Counted from the stretch's first letter, positions 1 to 10,712 are shown. The stretch: DNA of 64,000 nucleotides from Isoetes taiwanensis (GCA_021234155.1 JAJEKV010000005.1:308001-372000), one strand, 5' to 3'. Numbers and translations are program-made. Notes: generated by a model from the sequence alone, not told the origin.

Positions 1-1565
1 GACCATTGGATCTACTTAAGCTTAAAAACTTAAGAAATTAACTCATGCATCCGCAACAATAACACTTAGGTAAAGAATTTAATCTTTGTACATATTCTAA
101 GGTTCCAAACATGTACTTGCCCATTACTCAGCAATATCCCCGCACACTATGAATGATCTTAATGATTGTAACTTCAAGCCCATATATAATAATAATAATA
201 ATAGTAATAATAATCAAGTTTATTGAATAGCAATCCACACACTTCTACTCTCGCCTTTCCAAAGCTTGGCTATTTTCCGGAGCATCTCACACCTCTGCTT
301 ACACCATCAACCACGGGGTTAGTCACACGGACTAAGTGGGGATCGGGAATCTAGGATGTCTAGCATCAACAATACAAAGCATTAACCTAGAACAACAGCC
401 TAACCTTACCGTAGCCTCGCCCCTGCAATCCAAGTAACTAGTCCAACAAGCATGACCAATGCAACTTATTGTAACAAAGAAGACCACATATATAATAATC
501 AAGCAATCATAGCATCAACATTGCAACCAATATTCCTCTGGGTCTGAGCAAGGTCAACTCGGCTGATCAGGCCAGTGACATAGAGGCGGGGTAACCACGT
601 GTGTACACACCCATCCACGTTGCGTCCAACATTGGAGGACCACTTAACTGTGCATGACGTTGTACCATATGGTACCAACGCCCGATGTTCAAATAATACC
701 ATTTACATAGCACTGTGCAATAACCGCGAGTCTAGACCATCGCACCTAGACTCCGGCCCCAGAGGTCTATATCAAAGAATTATACTACACATAGATCACA
801 ATACTATGAATTCCACCCAATATCAACTAGGCACATTTCCATATCAAATTTACCTTAGAAATTCCATAATTTACACCTCATGCAACAAAGGAAATCCAGT
901 TATACGCTCATATAAACATTACTAATGCAACATGCAATGCCCGGTGCTTAAGCAAAATACAACCTTCACTAATATCTTATTACTTTTAACTAAATCAACT
1001 TCCTTCAAATTACTACTTATAACCTTAATGACGGTGGCTTCCATAACCCTGCTAACTAGTTATTAAATTAGTTAATATGCTCGCTATCCATTAACCATGC
1101 ATGCCTATTCATGACCATGCTCATATGATTTAACTCCAAGTTTATACTACGTTCAAAGCAATCATTATTAAATCAACACAGCTATACAAACACTAGAAAA
1201 CATCCCCACCTGGAAATCCCGCTTGCTTCTTCTGCACTCCCAGCAATGCTCCTAGATCTCTGCACGCAACTCGCTCCTTCAACAATCCATCTGCAATCTA
1301 TCTCCTTCCGAATGCTTCACTATCACATAAAAGACTTCTTTTCCATGGAAAACTCCTCCCCCCCAGAAATCAAGAATAATATTGTTGGCGGCTTTATATA
1401 ACCTAGTAACGCTTGCATGCATGCATGCACCACCGCATGCATGGACACATTGCATGCATGTATTTCTAGCACATAATCATTTATTTTACCTTGAAAATGC
1501 ACTCTTATATAATGGCAACATTACTTACATCTTAATGTTGGTGCTAGGTTGCTAGGTCCGTTACA
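1..1565 (-). repeat. 3' LTR of the non-autonomous element (truncated by window start)
   Basis: Nearly the same sequence recurs at 2271-3893, 30696-32319 and 33024-34682. On minus it starts TGTAACGGACC next to a purine tract. It contains an (AAT)n trinucleotide stretch near 188-215 and a cluster of GCATGC/CATGCATG palindromes near 1413-1460, about 100-150 bp inside the LTR start, i.e. in U3. The ORFs it contains are short, poorly conserved between copies and not credible genes. Confidence 0.8.
1413..1460. promoter_or_regulatory. RY-type CATGCATG palindrome cluster in LTR U3
   Basis: Several overlapping CATGCATG / GCATGC motifs lie close together; the cluster is repeated in the other LTRs near 3745-3790, 32170-32215 and 34523-34580. 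CATGCA RY repeats are known binding sites for plant B3-domain factors of the ABI3/FUS3/LEC2 group. Their position in U3 fits a promoter role, but that is inference. Confidence 0.4.
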
Positions 1566-1576
1566 GTCTCTCCTCC
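1566..1576 (-). other. Polypurine tract of the non-autonomous LTR element
   Basis: On the minus strand GGAGGAGAGAC directly precedes the TGTAACGG that opens the 3' LTR. This is the expected primer site for plus-strand DNA synthesis. The equivalent in copy 2 is near 32320-32328, with the neighbouring bases altered. Confidence 0.75.
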
Positions 1577-2254
1577 AAAAATTCAACCCATGTCCTCATG
1601 GGTGCATCTTAGAGTACTCATATAAAATTTGTATATCAATACTCAAAGGTCCCAAAAACTATTCCCCCATAACCAATAATAATATTCTCACGCTACATCC
1701 ATGAACTTAGCAATTATAGTTTCAACCCAGTTCTTGTGATAACCAACAAGTTTGTTTATTTGCAATCCAATTCCTACTATCGCCTTCCCAAAGCTTAATT
1801 AGACTCCAGAGCCTCTTGCACGTCTGCTTACACCATCAACAATGGGGTTAGTCACATGGAGTAAGTGGGGATCGAGGTTCTAGGACATGCCTAGGCATCA
1901 ACAACATAATGCATCCATCCAGAAACAATAATTTAACCTTATCGTAGCCTCGTAACGTTCCTAACCGACATGCCCTTAACCAACTGGGCAAAACCGTCTA
2001 GACGTTTATGAGTAGTCGCTTCTACCCATTTATGCCGGTGTCTCGGGAACGCCCCATAGGCACATTCAAGGTTCGAATACTCGAGTGGTCTACCATGGGC
2101 CTGTTACAGTCTCTCCCACTAGAACTATGCTCGTCCTCGAGCATCCAACGCTATACAATGTCTATATCATATCATACTATGTCACAATGATTACCAAGTC
2201 TTTGCAAATTACCCATGCATATAGGCACCCATGGAGACTTCGAACTTCGAGACA
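1577..2254 (-). other. Short internal region of the non-autonomous LTR element
   Basis: About 680 bp between PBS and PPT with no credible coding sequence. Roughly 1740-1960 is a diverged relative of LTR positions 215-420: both carry the 'cctttccaaagctt', 'caccatcaac' and 'agtggggatcg' landmarks in the same order. The interior therefore seems partly built from LTR-derived sequence. Confidence 0.6.
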
Positions 2255-2267
2255 CGCTCGATACCAA
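2255..2267 (-). other. Primer-binding site, initiator-Met tRNA type
   Basis: Minus strand reads TTGGTATCGAGCG three bases after the LTR end CCGCCA. The canonical plant iMet PBS is TGGTATCAGAGC; the mismatch falls exactly on a CAG, the type of site that is repeatedly altered in this window. The corresponding stretch in copy 2 (about 33008-33022) is too altered to recognise. Confidence 0.6.
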
Positions 2268-2270
2268 GCG

Positions 2271-3893
2271 TGGCGGGCCTGGCGGTTAACCTTTATGGTG
2301 CTTGGAGATCCGAATCAATCTTGACCATTTGGATCTACTTAAGCTTAAAAACTTAAGAAATTAACTCATGCATCCATAAACAATAACACTTAGGTAAAGA
2401 ATTTAATCTTTGTACATATTCTAAGGTTCCAAACATGTACTTGCCCATTACTACAATATCCCCGACACTGTATGAATGATCTTAATGATTGTAACTTCAA
2501 GCCCATATATAATAATAATAATAGTAATAATAATCAAGTTTATTGAATAGCGATCCACAAACTTCTACTCGCCTTTCCAAAGCTTGGCTATTTTCTGGAG
2601 CATCTCACACCTCTGCTTACACCATCAACCACGGGGTTAGTCACATGGACTAAGTGGGGATCGGGAATCTAGGATGTCTAGCATCAACAATACAAAGCAT
2701 TAACCTAGAACAGCGACCCTAACCTTACCGTAGCCTGCGCCCACGCAATCCAAGTAACTAGTCCAACAAGCATGACCAATGCAACTTATTGTAACAAAGA
2801 AGACCACATATATAATAACCAAGCAATCATAGCATCAACATTGCAACCAATATTCCTCACGGAGTGCGAGCAAGGTCAACTTTCGGTGATCGGGCCAGTG
2901 ACATAGAAGCGGGGTAACCGCGTGTGTACACACCCATCCACGTTCGTCAACATTGGAGGACCACTTAGCGTGCATGGCGTTGTACCATATGGTACCAACG
3001 CCCGATGTTCAAATAATACCATTTACATAGCACTGTGCAATAACCGCGAGTCTAGACCATCGCACCTAGACTCCGGCCCCAGAGGTCTATATCAAAGAAT
3101 TATACTACACATAGATCACAATACTATGAATTCCACCCAATATCAACTAGGCGCATTTCCATATCAAATTTACCTTAGAAATTCCATAATTTACACCTCA
3201 TGCAACAAAGGAAATCCAGTTATACGCTCATATAAATATTACTATCTCTACCATGCAACATGCAATGCCCGGTGCTTAAGCAAAATAAAACATTCACTAA
3301 TATCTTATTACTTTTAACTAAATCAACTTCCTTCAAATTACTACTTATAACCTTAATGACGGTGGCTTCCATAACCCTGCTAACTAGTTATTAAATTGGT
3401 TAATATGCTCGCTATCCATTAACCATGCATGCCTATTCATGACCATGCTCATATGATTTAACTCCAAGTTTATACTACGTTCAAAGCAATCATTATTAAA
3501 TCAACACAGCTATACAAACACTAGAAAACATCCCCACCTGGAAATCCCGCTTGCTTCTTCTGCACTCCCAGCAATGCTCCTAGATCTCTGCACGCAACTC
3601 GCTCCTTCAACAATCCATCTACAATCTATCTCCTTCCGAATGCTTCACTATCACATAAAAGACTTCTTTTCCATGAAAAACTCCTCCCCCCCAGAAATCA
3701 AGAATAATATTGTTGCGCTTATATAACCTAGCAACGCCCTTGCATGCATGCATGCACACACTGCATGCATGGACACATTGCATGCATGTATTTCTAGCAC
3801 ATAATCATTTATTTTACCTTGAAAATGCACTCTTATATAATGGCAACATTACTTACATCTTAATGTTGGTGCTAGGTTGCTAGGTCCGTTACA
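2271..3893 (-). repeat. 5' LTR of the non-autonomous element, copy 1
   Basis: About 1.62 kb, TG...CA bounded on the minus strand, followed by the AAAGA target duplication at 3894-3898. It differs from the 3' LTR (1-1565) by scattered small changes, many at CAG/CTG positions, so LTR divergence is not a safe clock here. Confidence 0.8.
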
Positions 3894-4405
3894 AAAGATT
3901 CACGATCATTCATATAGTCAGCTTTCAGAACTATTGGCTGCCCATCAACAAACATTTTAATAGTCCTTTGATGATAGTTGGGTTGAACATCGTATTGAGT
4001 TCACCATCTTATTCTGAGAATTACATCCATAATTCTCAAATCCGTTAGCGTCAGCTTCTATTTGATAACACATTTTTCACAGGGCGTTCTCACCCTTTGA
4101 GCCCTTGTACCACAGAAAGTTGAGCTTGCAAATCATAAATTGGCAACTGCAAGTCATTAACTACATCCATGGAGATAAAATCATGAGTTGCTCCATCATC
4201 TAGAATAACAATGATCTCTCTATCTGCGACTTTACCTTTAAGTTTAAACAACCATGAGGATGGAACTCCTGTTGCACTTAATATCTTCATATATGCGGTT
4301 TGCAATCTGCCCTTTTCTTGTTCTGAAGCCACTGCTTTCAAACGTACCCTTTTAAATAATTTGTACCAAATCTTTATAACTAGAAGTTATATTCTTTATG
4401 GTTGA
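3894..4405 (-). mobile_element. Ty3/gypsy remnant: aspartic protease region
   Basis: Minus-strand translation from about 4341 gives a retropepsin-like core, VILDDGATHDFIS, preceded by an ATGVPSSWLFKLKGKVA-like strand pattern typical of plant gypsy protease. The usual catalytic D-S/T-G is D-D-G here, so the second residue of the triad is unusual. The frame breaks near 4090, after which recognisable post-protease sequence (LRIMDVILRIRW-like, then GSQ and a tyrosine-methionine-asparagine-aspartate stretch) continues in other frames up to the nested LTR element at 3893. RT and integrase would lie left of the window start; the matching parts for copy 2 are at 27,870-30,690. Confidence 0.7.
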
Positions 4406-5042
4406 AGATATGCCAGAAGAAAACATGGGGCTTGGGCTGAAATATAAGGCTCCAGGACAGATATATCCTTGTCTGTATCATCTATTTCTAGAAATTTCAG
4501 AGCCATCAAAGCCACAGATATTTAGAAGGAATACATCTATCTCTAGTCTGGTTCGTCGTCATAATATGCACTGCTTATGCTGCATCTACAAATAAACTAT
4601 ATTCGATTGAGATCTGACATATGAGCACAGGCACAAATGTCTACGCCTTCACCAGCTATCTTTAGAAAAATAGAGGAAAAGGAAGAAGTTGTGATTGTGC
4701 TGTGACAAAGCAGTTGAATTGAAAACGGCCCATCATCTAAACTCCGACCTCAGTCTGGCAAGCGCAACTTTTCCATTTGCAATGGCAAACATTTATGCAT
4801 AGCCTAAAAATCAACCATTCCTAACCCTAAAGCACACAACTCTGATGCACGCATGCATGGATAACTCCCTCAAATACCAATGGCATATATCTACAAAAAT
4901 ACATGGGTGCTAACCATTAAAAAGATGCACGAAAATCAATGCCTAGCATATGCTTCAGTATGATTTACGAAATATGGCAATCAAATCATATAAATATTGA
5001 ACAATTGTACAATTATATATATGTGAACCCCCAGTTATTATG
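4406..5042. other. No gene seen; possible gypsy gag remnant
   Basis: This stretch precedes the protease on the minus strand and could hold decayed gag sequence, but no convincing gag motif or CCHC knuckle is visible. It is kept almost unchanged in copy 2 (35197-35834). Confidence 0.4.
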
Positions 5043-5687
5043 CTAGATATTCATCTCCTGGACTTCCTCTTCTTTCCAGCCCCCTTTTCTAAGTGCATAT
5101 GCTATAGTGTTTAAGTACTCACATAACGTTGAATCCTGATACGATTTATCATGAACAATGTCATTATTGTATGTGTATGCTACTTCCTTGGACTCTAAAA
5201 CATGACTCCACAGTTCCACATCTTTTTCATTTTGTGATGGCTCAAGAACTATGAAGCTCTCCAAACTTCTTTGAGAGGGTCCCTTCAATTTGTCGGCCGT
5301 GATATTGCATTTGAAGTCTATTTTTACATTTTTTTCCTTCGTACTCCATCCGTAGGATTCTAAAATGCATCGGAGGCTCTTCTTCTTGATCTGGTCATCA
5401 TTCTGAATTGGGCAATTTTCCTTCTCACATAAAACCTGGTTGTTAGACCACATTTTCTCAACTCTTTGATGAGATGCTAAATTGGCCTCAAAAAATAGAT
5501 TCACTTTGCTAGCAAAGGAAAGATGGTAGAAGACTGAGTGTGTGATGCAATAGTGTATGTATTCTATCCTTCTTATAGTGTCATGCACACAAGGCATAAA
5601 GAGAGAGAATTGGCAACAAATTAGAGCCAAAGAATCAACATAGGAAGAGGAAAGGAAATGGTCTAATGTTCTTTTATGCGGACACAT
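5043..5687 (-). CDS. Unrecognised 214-codon open reading frame
   Basis: One of the longest uninterrupted frames in copy 1. The C-terminal two thirds is hydrophilic and rich in Lys/Glu/Ser, ending GGWKEEEVQEMNI; the N-terminal part is Cys/His/Phe-rich and may be upstream non-coding sequence read through, so the true start may be the internal Met near residue 83. I recognise no domain. In copy 2 the same region (35,835-36,450) is interrupted, but the central block is preserved residue for residue. It could be one exon of a larger gene; the sequence just upstream shows nothing decisive. Confidence 0.4.
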   Translation of the reverse strand: MCPHKRTLDHFLSSSYVDSLALICCQFSLFMPCVHDTIRRIEYIHYCITHSVFYHLSFASKVNLFFEANLASHQRVEKMWSNNQVLCEKENCPIQNDDQIKKKSLRCILESYGWSTKEKNVKIDFKCNITADKLKGPSQRSLESFIVLEPSQNEKDVELWSHVLESKEVAYTYNNDIVHDKSYQDSTLCEYLNTIAYALRKGGWKEEEVQEMNI

Positions 5688-5699
5688 GGAACAATATAT

Positions 5700-8218
5700 T
5701 GGTTAGATACAACTTTGTACATGTAAGAGATCTAAATATCTTGGTGTGGACACAACTTATATACACGTAAGAGAATCATTACCAACCATCAATTATGCAA
5801 CCATCAACTATGTACTTTAGTGCCATATTATCGACAATATCGTGGTTGGGTCGTGATTTCCTCCAATGGTGTATTTTGGTGATGCGATATGGCATGGCCA
5901 ATATCCTGGAATCCCAATTGGGTAAGAAAATTCCTGGTTACCTATTGATCCGGTTAAAAACATGCAGAAAATTGTGTTGCTTCTTGTTTTGTCCCTATGC
6001 TGAAGAACAACTATTAGCCACAGCCATGAAAGCCAAGCATAGTTCTATAGCCATGAATATCAAGTGCATGATTCAAGAAATGCCATAGCCGTGAGCTCAA
6101 AATAACTCCCCAACCATGATATTGTAAGGGTAAGTCAACTGTCAGTGATTCACCATCTTGTAGTTCCCTGCTAACCCCGTTCGTAGGGATCACTTTCCAG
6201 TTATCTTACCCTTATACGCATTTTATTTTTGGCGCTAACTTTGTCATTTACAACCCCTTTATTTAAAGAGAAGGAATTTTGGCAGGTCAGGAATGAGTGG
6301 TAGGCAGATGACAATTGGTAAAGGCACTCGATACAGTTTTTGTCTATTGATGAATAGCAATTTTTGTCCACCAACATAGCCAGTGAATAACGTTTTTTGT
6401 CCACCGACATAGCTAGTGCAGAATACCTTTGTGTATGGTCCTAAGCAACAACGAATAACGATAAGGATTTTTGTCCACCGCCAGGTGTGTTATAAACCTT
6501 TGGCACTAACTTCGTCATTTACGACCAACTATAGGCTACGTCATTTTGTCTTTGGCACTAAGTATTTAGGTTACAGCCCCTTTATCTAAAGAGAAGGAAG
6601 AACGAGGACCCTAGCGCAGCTGGAACGCCTTTGCGAAACTTTGACAGGGCGAAAATGGCCGTAGCAGCTGCCCTGCATATATATATAGGATTATTCTAAG
6701 CAGGGGTGACCATTTCAGTCCATTTCAGAGGCGTTTTGAGATAGGTTGGCATTCTGAAATCTTGTAACTCTTTCTTTTTTCTATTGGCAAAGACTTTTCC
6801 AAATTCCTTTTTATAGCGTAGCTTTGTTTGAGCTTAATGTATCATGAACGCTGCGGTATTCAGCCTCATACATTCTCCTTAAGAGCATAAGAAATAGCAT
6901 TTTCTGAAAGAGAATCGAGTCCCCCATATTTCCTGCAGGCACCGAGTGTATATTCTCCATGCCTCTGTAGAATTGGCCCCATCATGCAAAAAGATCAAGC
7001 ATTTTTTGGAACAGAATTGAGTTCTATTTCTTGCAGGCGCAGAGTATAATTCCCTTTGCTTCTGTAGATTATGCAAAAAAATCAAGCAAGCAATTTGAGG
7101 TTTCTCTTTTTTGAAGGTGGCTATTAATAGCAGACTTGTACTGTTTATGGCATATGAAATACAAGCCTGTAGAAAGTCAGCTCTGCATCGCTGTTCACAA
7201 GCACCTGGTTTATAAGCAACTTCCTTTAATTGGAGATAAGCTATATTTGTTGGATTGGATATGATGTTTTATAGAAAGATTAGAATGCCTATAAGCTGAT
7301 TGGAATACTCCAACTTCTAGCAGGTAGTTTTGCTGGTTAAATTTTTGGGAATTAAATGACCTTACTAAAAGCAGGTATGCCATCTCTAGAATGTTTGAAC
7401 CTACCTACATCCTCGTTATTAGTTTGTCTTAATGGCAAAATTTGGACCATTTCTTCCTTGAAATCCACTTGCCACACTCTATAGTGGACTCAGCTCTACA
7501 CACAAGTACAACAGACATGGAATCTGGCAATATTATGTCGTGAACAGATAAAATATAATCATAGATTATTAAAGCCAATAATTTATGCATACGAGAACCT
7601 ATGTCTGGCTGTGTAATGTATTAGTCTTTTAGACATATCACTATAGGCATGCAAATAACTGTGCTGCCTTGCAACAAAAAGTGTTCTTGAGGACTGCAAA
7701 TCCAGATCGGATGTAAATGCACAAACAAAATAGCATGCAACATAGTCAAGTATCAAAACTTTTTTACCATTGAAAAAAAAACCCTGCTGTATATTTCCCC
7801 ATCTAAGAAACTTAAAAACAATTTCCAAGCACCTTTCAAAGGTGCCACGAATACGAAGGCTAAACTGTAAAGGTCGATGTACATCAATTTATGTGAAGGA
7901 ACATGCCAATAAAATGCCATTAACAAAGGGCTTTTTTTTTATTTGTAGAACATTGGAAGAATTGCAAATGTCAACTGCCCAGTGCTTGTCATGCACGTAA
8001 GAAATTTCAATTTTTTTTCCTCCGTGTGATGATTTAATATACCATTAAGTGTTTTAACTAGTGATCTCTATGGATACACTCAAGTTGTGCAAAGGATGAG
8101 GTGATGAAGTTATTTTCTCAGGGCACAAGTTTTGGACTGTTCTCATGGTAAGCAACTCTGGGATTTATGCAAAGAAAAGTATGAATCTTTAGTCTCAAAG
8201 GAGGTGGTCATTAAAATT
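5700..8218. other. Non-coding stretch with degenerate internal repeats
   Basis: No credible gene. A block near 6222-6290 (GGC[G/A]CTAACTT, then CCCCTTTAT..AAAGAGAAGGAA) recurs in part at 6500-6600. A short phrase TTTTGTCCACC[GA]ACATAG repeats at about 6360-6415 and again partly near 6470. Copy 2 keeps all of this at 36,480-39,230, with one inserted MITE. The purine-poor oligo-T runs near 7930 and 8010 look like decayed transposon or UTR sequence. Confidence 0.5.
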
Positions 8219-8490
8219 TGTAATATCCTTCGAAAAATCATCCATATAAGAGTTCTAGTTTACCAGCTATAAGAGTTTCAGCTGTAAGAGTTTCAGGTTG
8301 CCTCCTGCCCAGTGATGTTTTTGGGTGGGAAGATTTCTGTGAAAGTGAAACAAGAAGGGGAGAAGACGCTCTATTGAAGTAGGTAAAAGAGAGAACAAGC
8401 CTAGCTATATAGTAGTAGGGTGACATGGCATAGATGGGCCATGTCATATGTAGGTTAGGGTTAGGGTTAGGTCAGTTTCTAACTGTAATA
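8219..8490 (-). repeat. Short 3' LTR of a Ty1/copia element
   Basis: Lies directly after the copia pol end and a purine tract on the minus strand. It runs from TATTACAGTTAG to GATATTACA (272 bp), so the outer end is a standard CA but the inner start is TA instead of TG. A TATA-like ACTATATAG sits in the middle, and a run of three telomere-like GGGTTA units is present near 8455-8471. No second LTR of this element is visible, so the 5' part of the element is missing. Confidence 0.55.
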
Positions 8491-8500
8491 CCCCTCCTGA
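8491..8500 (-). other. Polypurine tract of the copia element
   Basis: Minus strand TCAGGAGGGG abuts the proposed LTR start. The same tract is kept in copy 2 at about 39504-39513. Confidence 0.55.
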
Positions 8501-8551
8501 AACTGAACCCTAACACAAACAGAAAATTGAAAAAAAAGAAATGAAGCACAC

Positions 8552-9330
8552 TTAAGTGCTTAGCTGCAGCCTTAAGGCCTGCTTCATCTGCTTGAGTTTG
8601 GTTCCAAGCAGAGGCTTAGTCATTCCATCAGCCAATTGTTTTTGCGTAGCACAATATTGCAGATTGATCATGGTGGTGTCAAGCTGCTCTCTCATGAAAC
8701 ATAGTTGAGCGTCCAAATGCTTTGTTAAGGGATGATACTTCTGCTCTTTTGTCAATGCTATAGCATCAGAGTTATACTAACAGTGTGATATCCTTGATTC
8801 ACACTCCCAAGTCTTGAAAGAGATTTAGCATCCATAAGAGTTCTTGAAATCCAGTCCACATGGCTTTCAATTCGGCGTTTGTTGTGCTGAGGCTAACAGT
8901 GGTTTGCTTTTTCGATGACCACATTATTGGACTCTTTCCAAAAAATGCAACAAACCCTGTAGTAGACTTCCTGGTCTCATAATCATGAGATGCGAAGTTT
9001 GCATCTGTGTAAAAGGACAGGACATGAGATTGGTTTCGAAAATAAACATTGTACCCTTCAAGTATGCCAAGATCCTCTTGGCTGCCATCCAATGAGTCTT
9101 TGGATGTTGCATGTACTTGCTGATCTGCCCAACTGCAAATACTATGTCCGGCCTTGTAATAGTAGAATAAATGAGACAACCAATCAATTGTCGAAATAAG
9201 GTGGTGTCACATGGTTCTCCATCAAGATTACCTTCTCCAGTTTATCTGGTTTGGCTTTACTCCACAGTAAATTGCCAGTCAATGCATGTAGATGCTTCAA
9301 GGGTCTATTTTTTGCTGGATATTTTTAGTC
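8552..9330 (-). mobile_element. Ty1/copia pol 3' end: RT tail and RNase H
   Basis: On the minus strand three frame-shifted pieces follow in the right order: the RT/RNase H junction with TITRPDIVFAVGQ and HWMAAKRILAYLKGT; the RNase H core with YTDANFASHDYETRKSTTGF and SLSTTNAELKA; and the pol C-terminus with LTKHLDAQLCFMREQ and QLADGMTKPL. These match the classical copia landmarks TITRPDI, DADWAG..D..KSTSG, TKHID and ADIFTKPL. Breaks are near 9050 and 8790. The LTR follows 60 bp later. Upstream pol and gag are absent, so this is a truncated, inactive copy. Confidence 0.9.
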
Positions 9331-9398
9331 TTGGAGCCTCTTCCAAAGGATCCCAGTTTGTCCTGAGTGCCAGATTCTATCACTCCTGCAATTTGGAT

Positions 9399-9466
9399 AC
9401 CCTCCCCTTGAGAGGATGATGGGAGGCCTCGAGGGTTATTTCCCATGATCCCTTAGAGGGGAGGGT
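9399..9466. repeat. Imperfect hairpin (about 26-bp arms)
   Basis: ACCCTCCCCTTGAGAGGATG on the left is the near reverse complement of CCCTTAGAGGGGAGGGT on the right, with a loop centred on GGCCTCGAGG. It is conserved unchanged in copy 2 (40416-40483). It may be the inverted terminus of a small foldback element or only a chance palindrome; no target duplication was found. Confidence 0.45.
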
Positions 9467-9609
9467 TGACCTCCCTTAAACCCATGCCCGAGCAGGTTCT
9501 GTTAGGTGTCAGCAGAAATGGGTTAGCTATGGCAGAAACAAGCAAAAGCAATAAGCAAAAAATAAGAAGAAATCGTGAACATAAACGGGGATTTTTCTGG
9601 GCTTAAGCA

Positions 9610-10235
9610 ATGATCAGAAACATGATTTTTGCTGGGCTGGGAGAGCGGTCTTGTAAAGGGATGGTTTTAACCCAGGATACAGGTCCTCTAATCAAAGTTT
9701 GTAGCAGGATACCATGCAGTTATCAAAGAAAGGGGATCGAGTCTCAAGTCGATGAATGCAACCCACTTTGGTTCTCTGTAATGACCATATATGCTGTTGG
9801 ATTAGGAGATGTAGGTACGACCCATCTTCTACAGGTAGCTATGCATGAAGAAACCGTCGAACTAATCAGAAACTTTTCCCTATTTGAAAGAAACTATCGG
9901 CATCAGCCTGCTTCGAAATATTGTCCTGTTTAGGAAAATTTTTTGCCATGTTCAATGTAAGCCTGCTGCTAACTATTCGAAATTTCCCCCGTTCGGGGCG
10001 AATTATTTTGAAGGCATCATCAGAGAAAAGATTAGTTGGGCCTGTAAGCTTTGATACCAGAAGCTTACCACTGCCAAGAAGATGTCATCGAGCTGAAAGC
10101 GCTGCTTCCAAAAAGCAGATCACCAGAAGAGCGAAAGATCGCCATGTTGATGCAAGGCAACAGAGCTATGGAATGCGAACAGTTAGAATATTCTTTGGAA
10201 AGGAATATTCGGGAGGCTATTTTTAGTAATCACTA
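9610..10235 (+). pseudogene. SLO/BK-type K+ channel-like remnant, copy 1
   Basis: The first open frame (9610-9933) contains WFSVMTIYAVGLGDVGT, which fits a K+-channel pore loop with selectivity filter VGLGD (VGYGD in most channels). Shortly after comes ETVELIRNFSLFERNY and then NIVLFRKI-like sequence (clean in copy 2), which lines up with the PEIIELIGN..Y..Y....HIVV..HI region at the S6-RCK1 junction of SLO channels. Next is a YFEGIIREKISWACVLIPEA-like block with the spacing of the RCK1 'GS...DL..A..ADACLIL' segment. The S6 helix expected after the filter is missing, and possible splice sites (CTACAG at about 9835, AATGTAAGC at about 9955) suggest exons. The family call is from pattern memory only; it could be another RCK-type channel or chance similarity. 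Confidence 0.35.
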
Positions 10236-10557
10236 GAATATACCTTTGGAAAGAATATTTGAGAGGTTATGTGATATAACCACTCTCTGATCCAATGGAC
10301 AATAGTGGTTAGATCCTTAAAACCTGCGAGGACAGGGGTTTACGGGTCTTGACCCTATTTCGGTCATCATCATCTTCTTCTGTGTTGTCTGATACTATCA
10401 GTTTTGGTCATCGAGCCAGGCCGTTGCTTTGGACCTTCTTGCCCCATGAATAGAATACAGGATGAATAGAATACATACTTTTTGGCTTTGCTATCCATAG
10501 TATCTGCTTCATTTCTAGCAATAGCCCCATAGCCATGAGATATTTTTTGGCAGAAGC

Positions 10558-10712
10558 CATTTTTTTTCCACCAATTTTTTGAATTGTCATTTTACATTAA
10601 AATACATTATATACGTATTTACATCTTATTTCCCTTGCTTGAAATCCACAAAGTGAAATAGAGTATTTTTTCTACCAATTTTTTGAATTGCCATTTTACA
10701 TTAAAATATACA
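10558..10712. repeat. Direct repeat of about 45 bp
   Basis: TTTTTTCCACCAATTTTTTG with following AATTG.CATTTTACATTAAAATA occurs twice about 110 bp apart. The spacer phrase CCCTTGCTTGAAATCCACAA recurs once more near 13,815 in diverged form. Copy 2 has the same arrangement at about 41,580-41,730. Confidence 0.5.

Larger units (their letters stand above)
1..3893 (-). mobile_element. Non-autonomous LTR retrotransposon, copy 1 (window cuts its 3' LTR)
   Basis: Read on the minus strand this is 5' LTR (3893-2271), primer-binding site, about 0.7 kb of internal DNA, polypurine tract, then 3' LTR (1565 to beyond the window edge). No gag or pol reading frame is visible, so it must depend on proteins from another element. 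The LTRs begin TGTAACGG and end CCGCCA. The right flank AAAGA (3894-3898) matches the AAAGA that precedes copy 2 of the element at 30691-30695, the expected 5-bp target duplication. It sits inside a Ty3/gypsy element, between the protease and RT parts. The long LTR with a tiny interior resembles an oversized TRIM or a short LARD. Confidence 0.8.

Noticed and set aside
1413-1460. CATGCATG cluster as a CRISPR or origin repeat
   Set aside because: No spacers, no regular period, eukaryotic LTR context.
599-3317. Open frames of 60-131 codons inside the LTRs
   Set aside because: They vary between LTR copies, lack domains and lie antisense to the element; chance frames.
5795-6088. 97-codon plus frame
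   Set aside because: Composition like non-coding DNA, no motif, and copy 2 has several differences without coding bias.
6201-6410. 69-codon minus frame identical in both copies
   Set aside because: It is made of the TTTTGTCCACC phrase repeat; conservation reflects duplication, not coding.
8451-8471. Telomere-like GGGTTA run
   Set aside because: Only about three units inside a copia LTR; not an interstitial telomere array.
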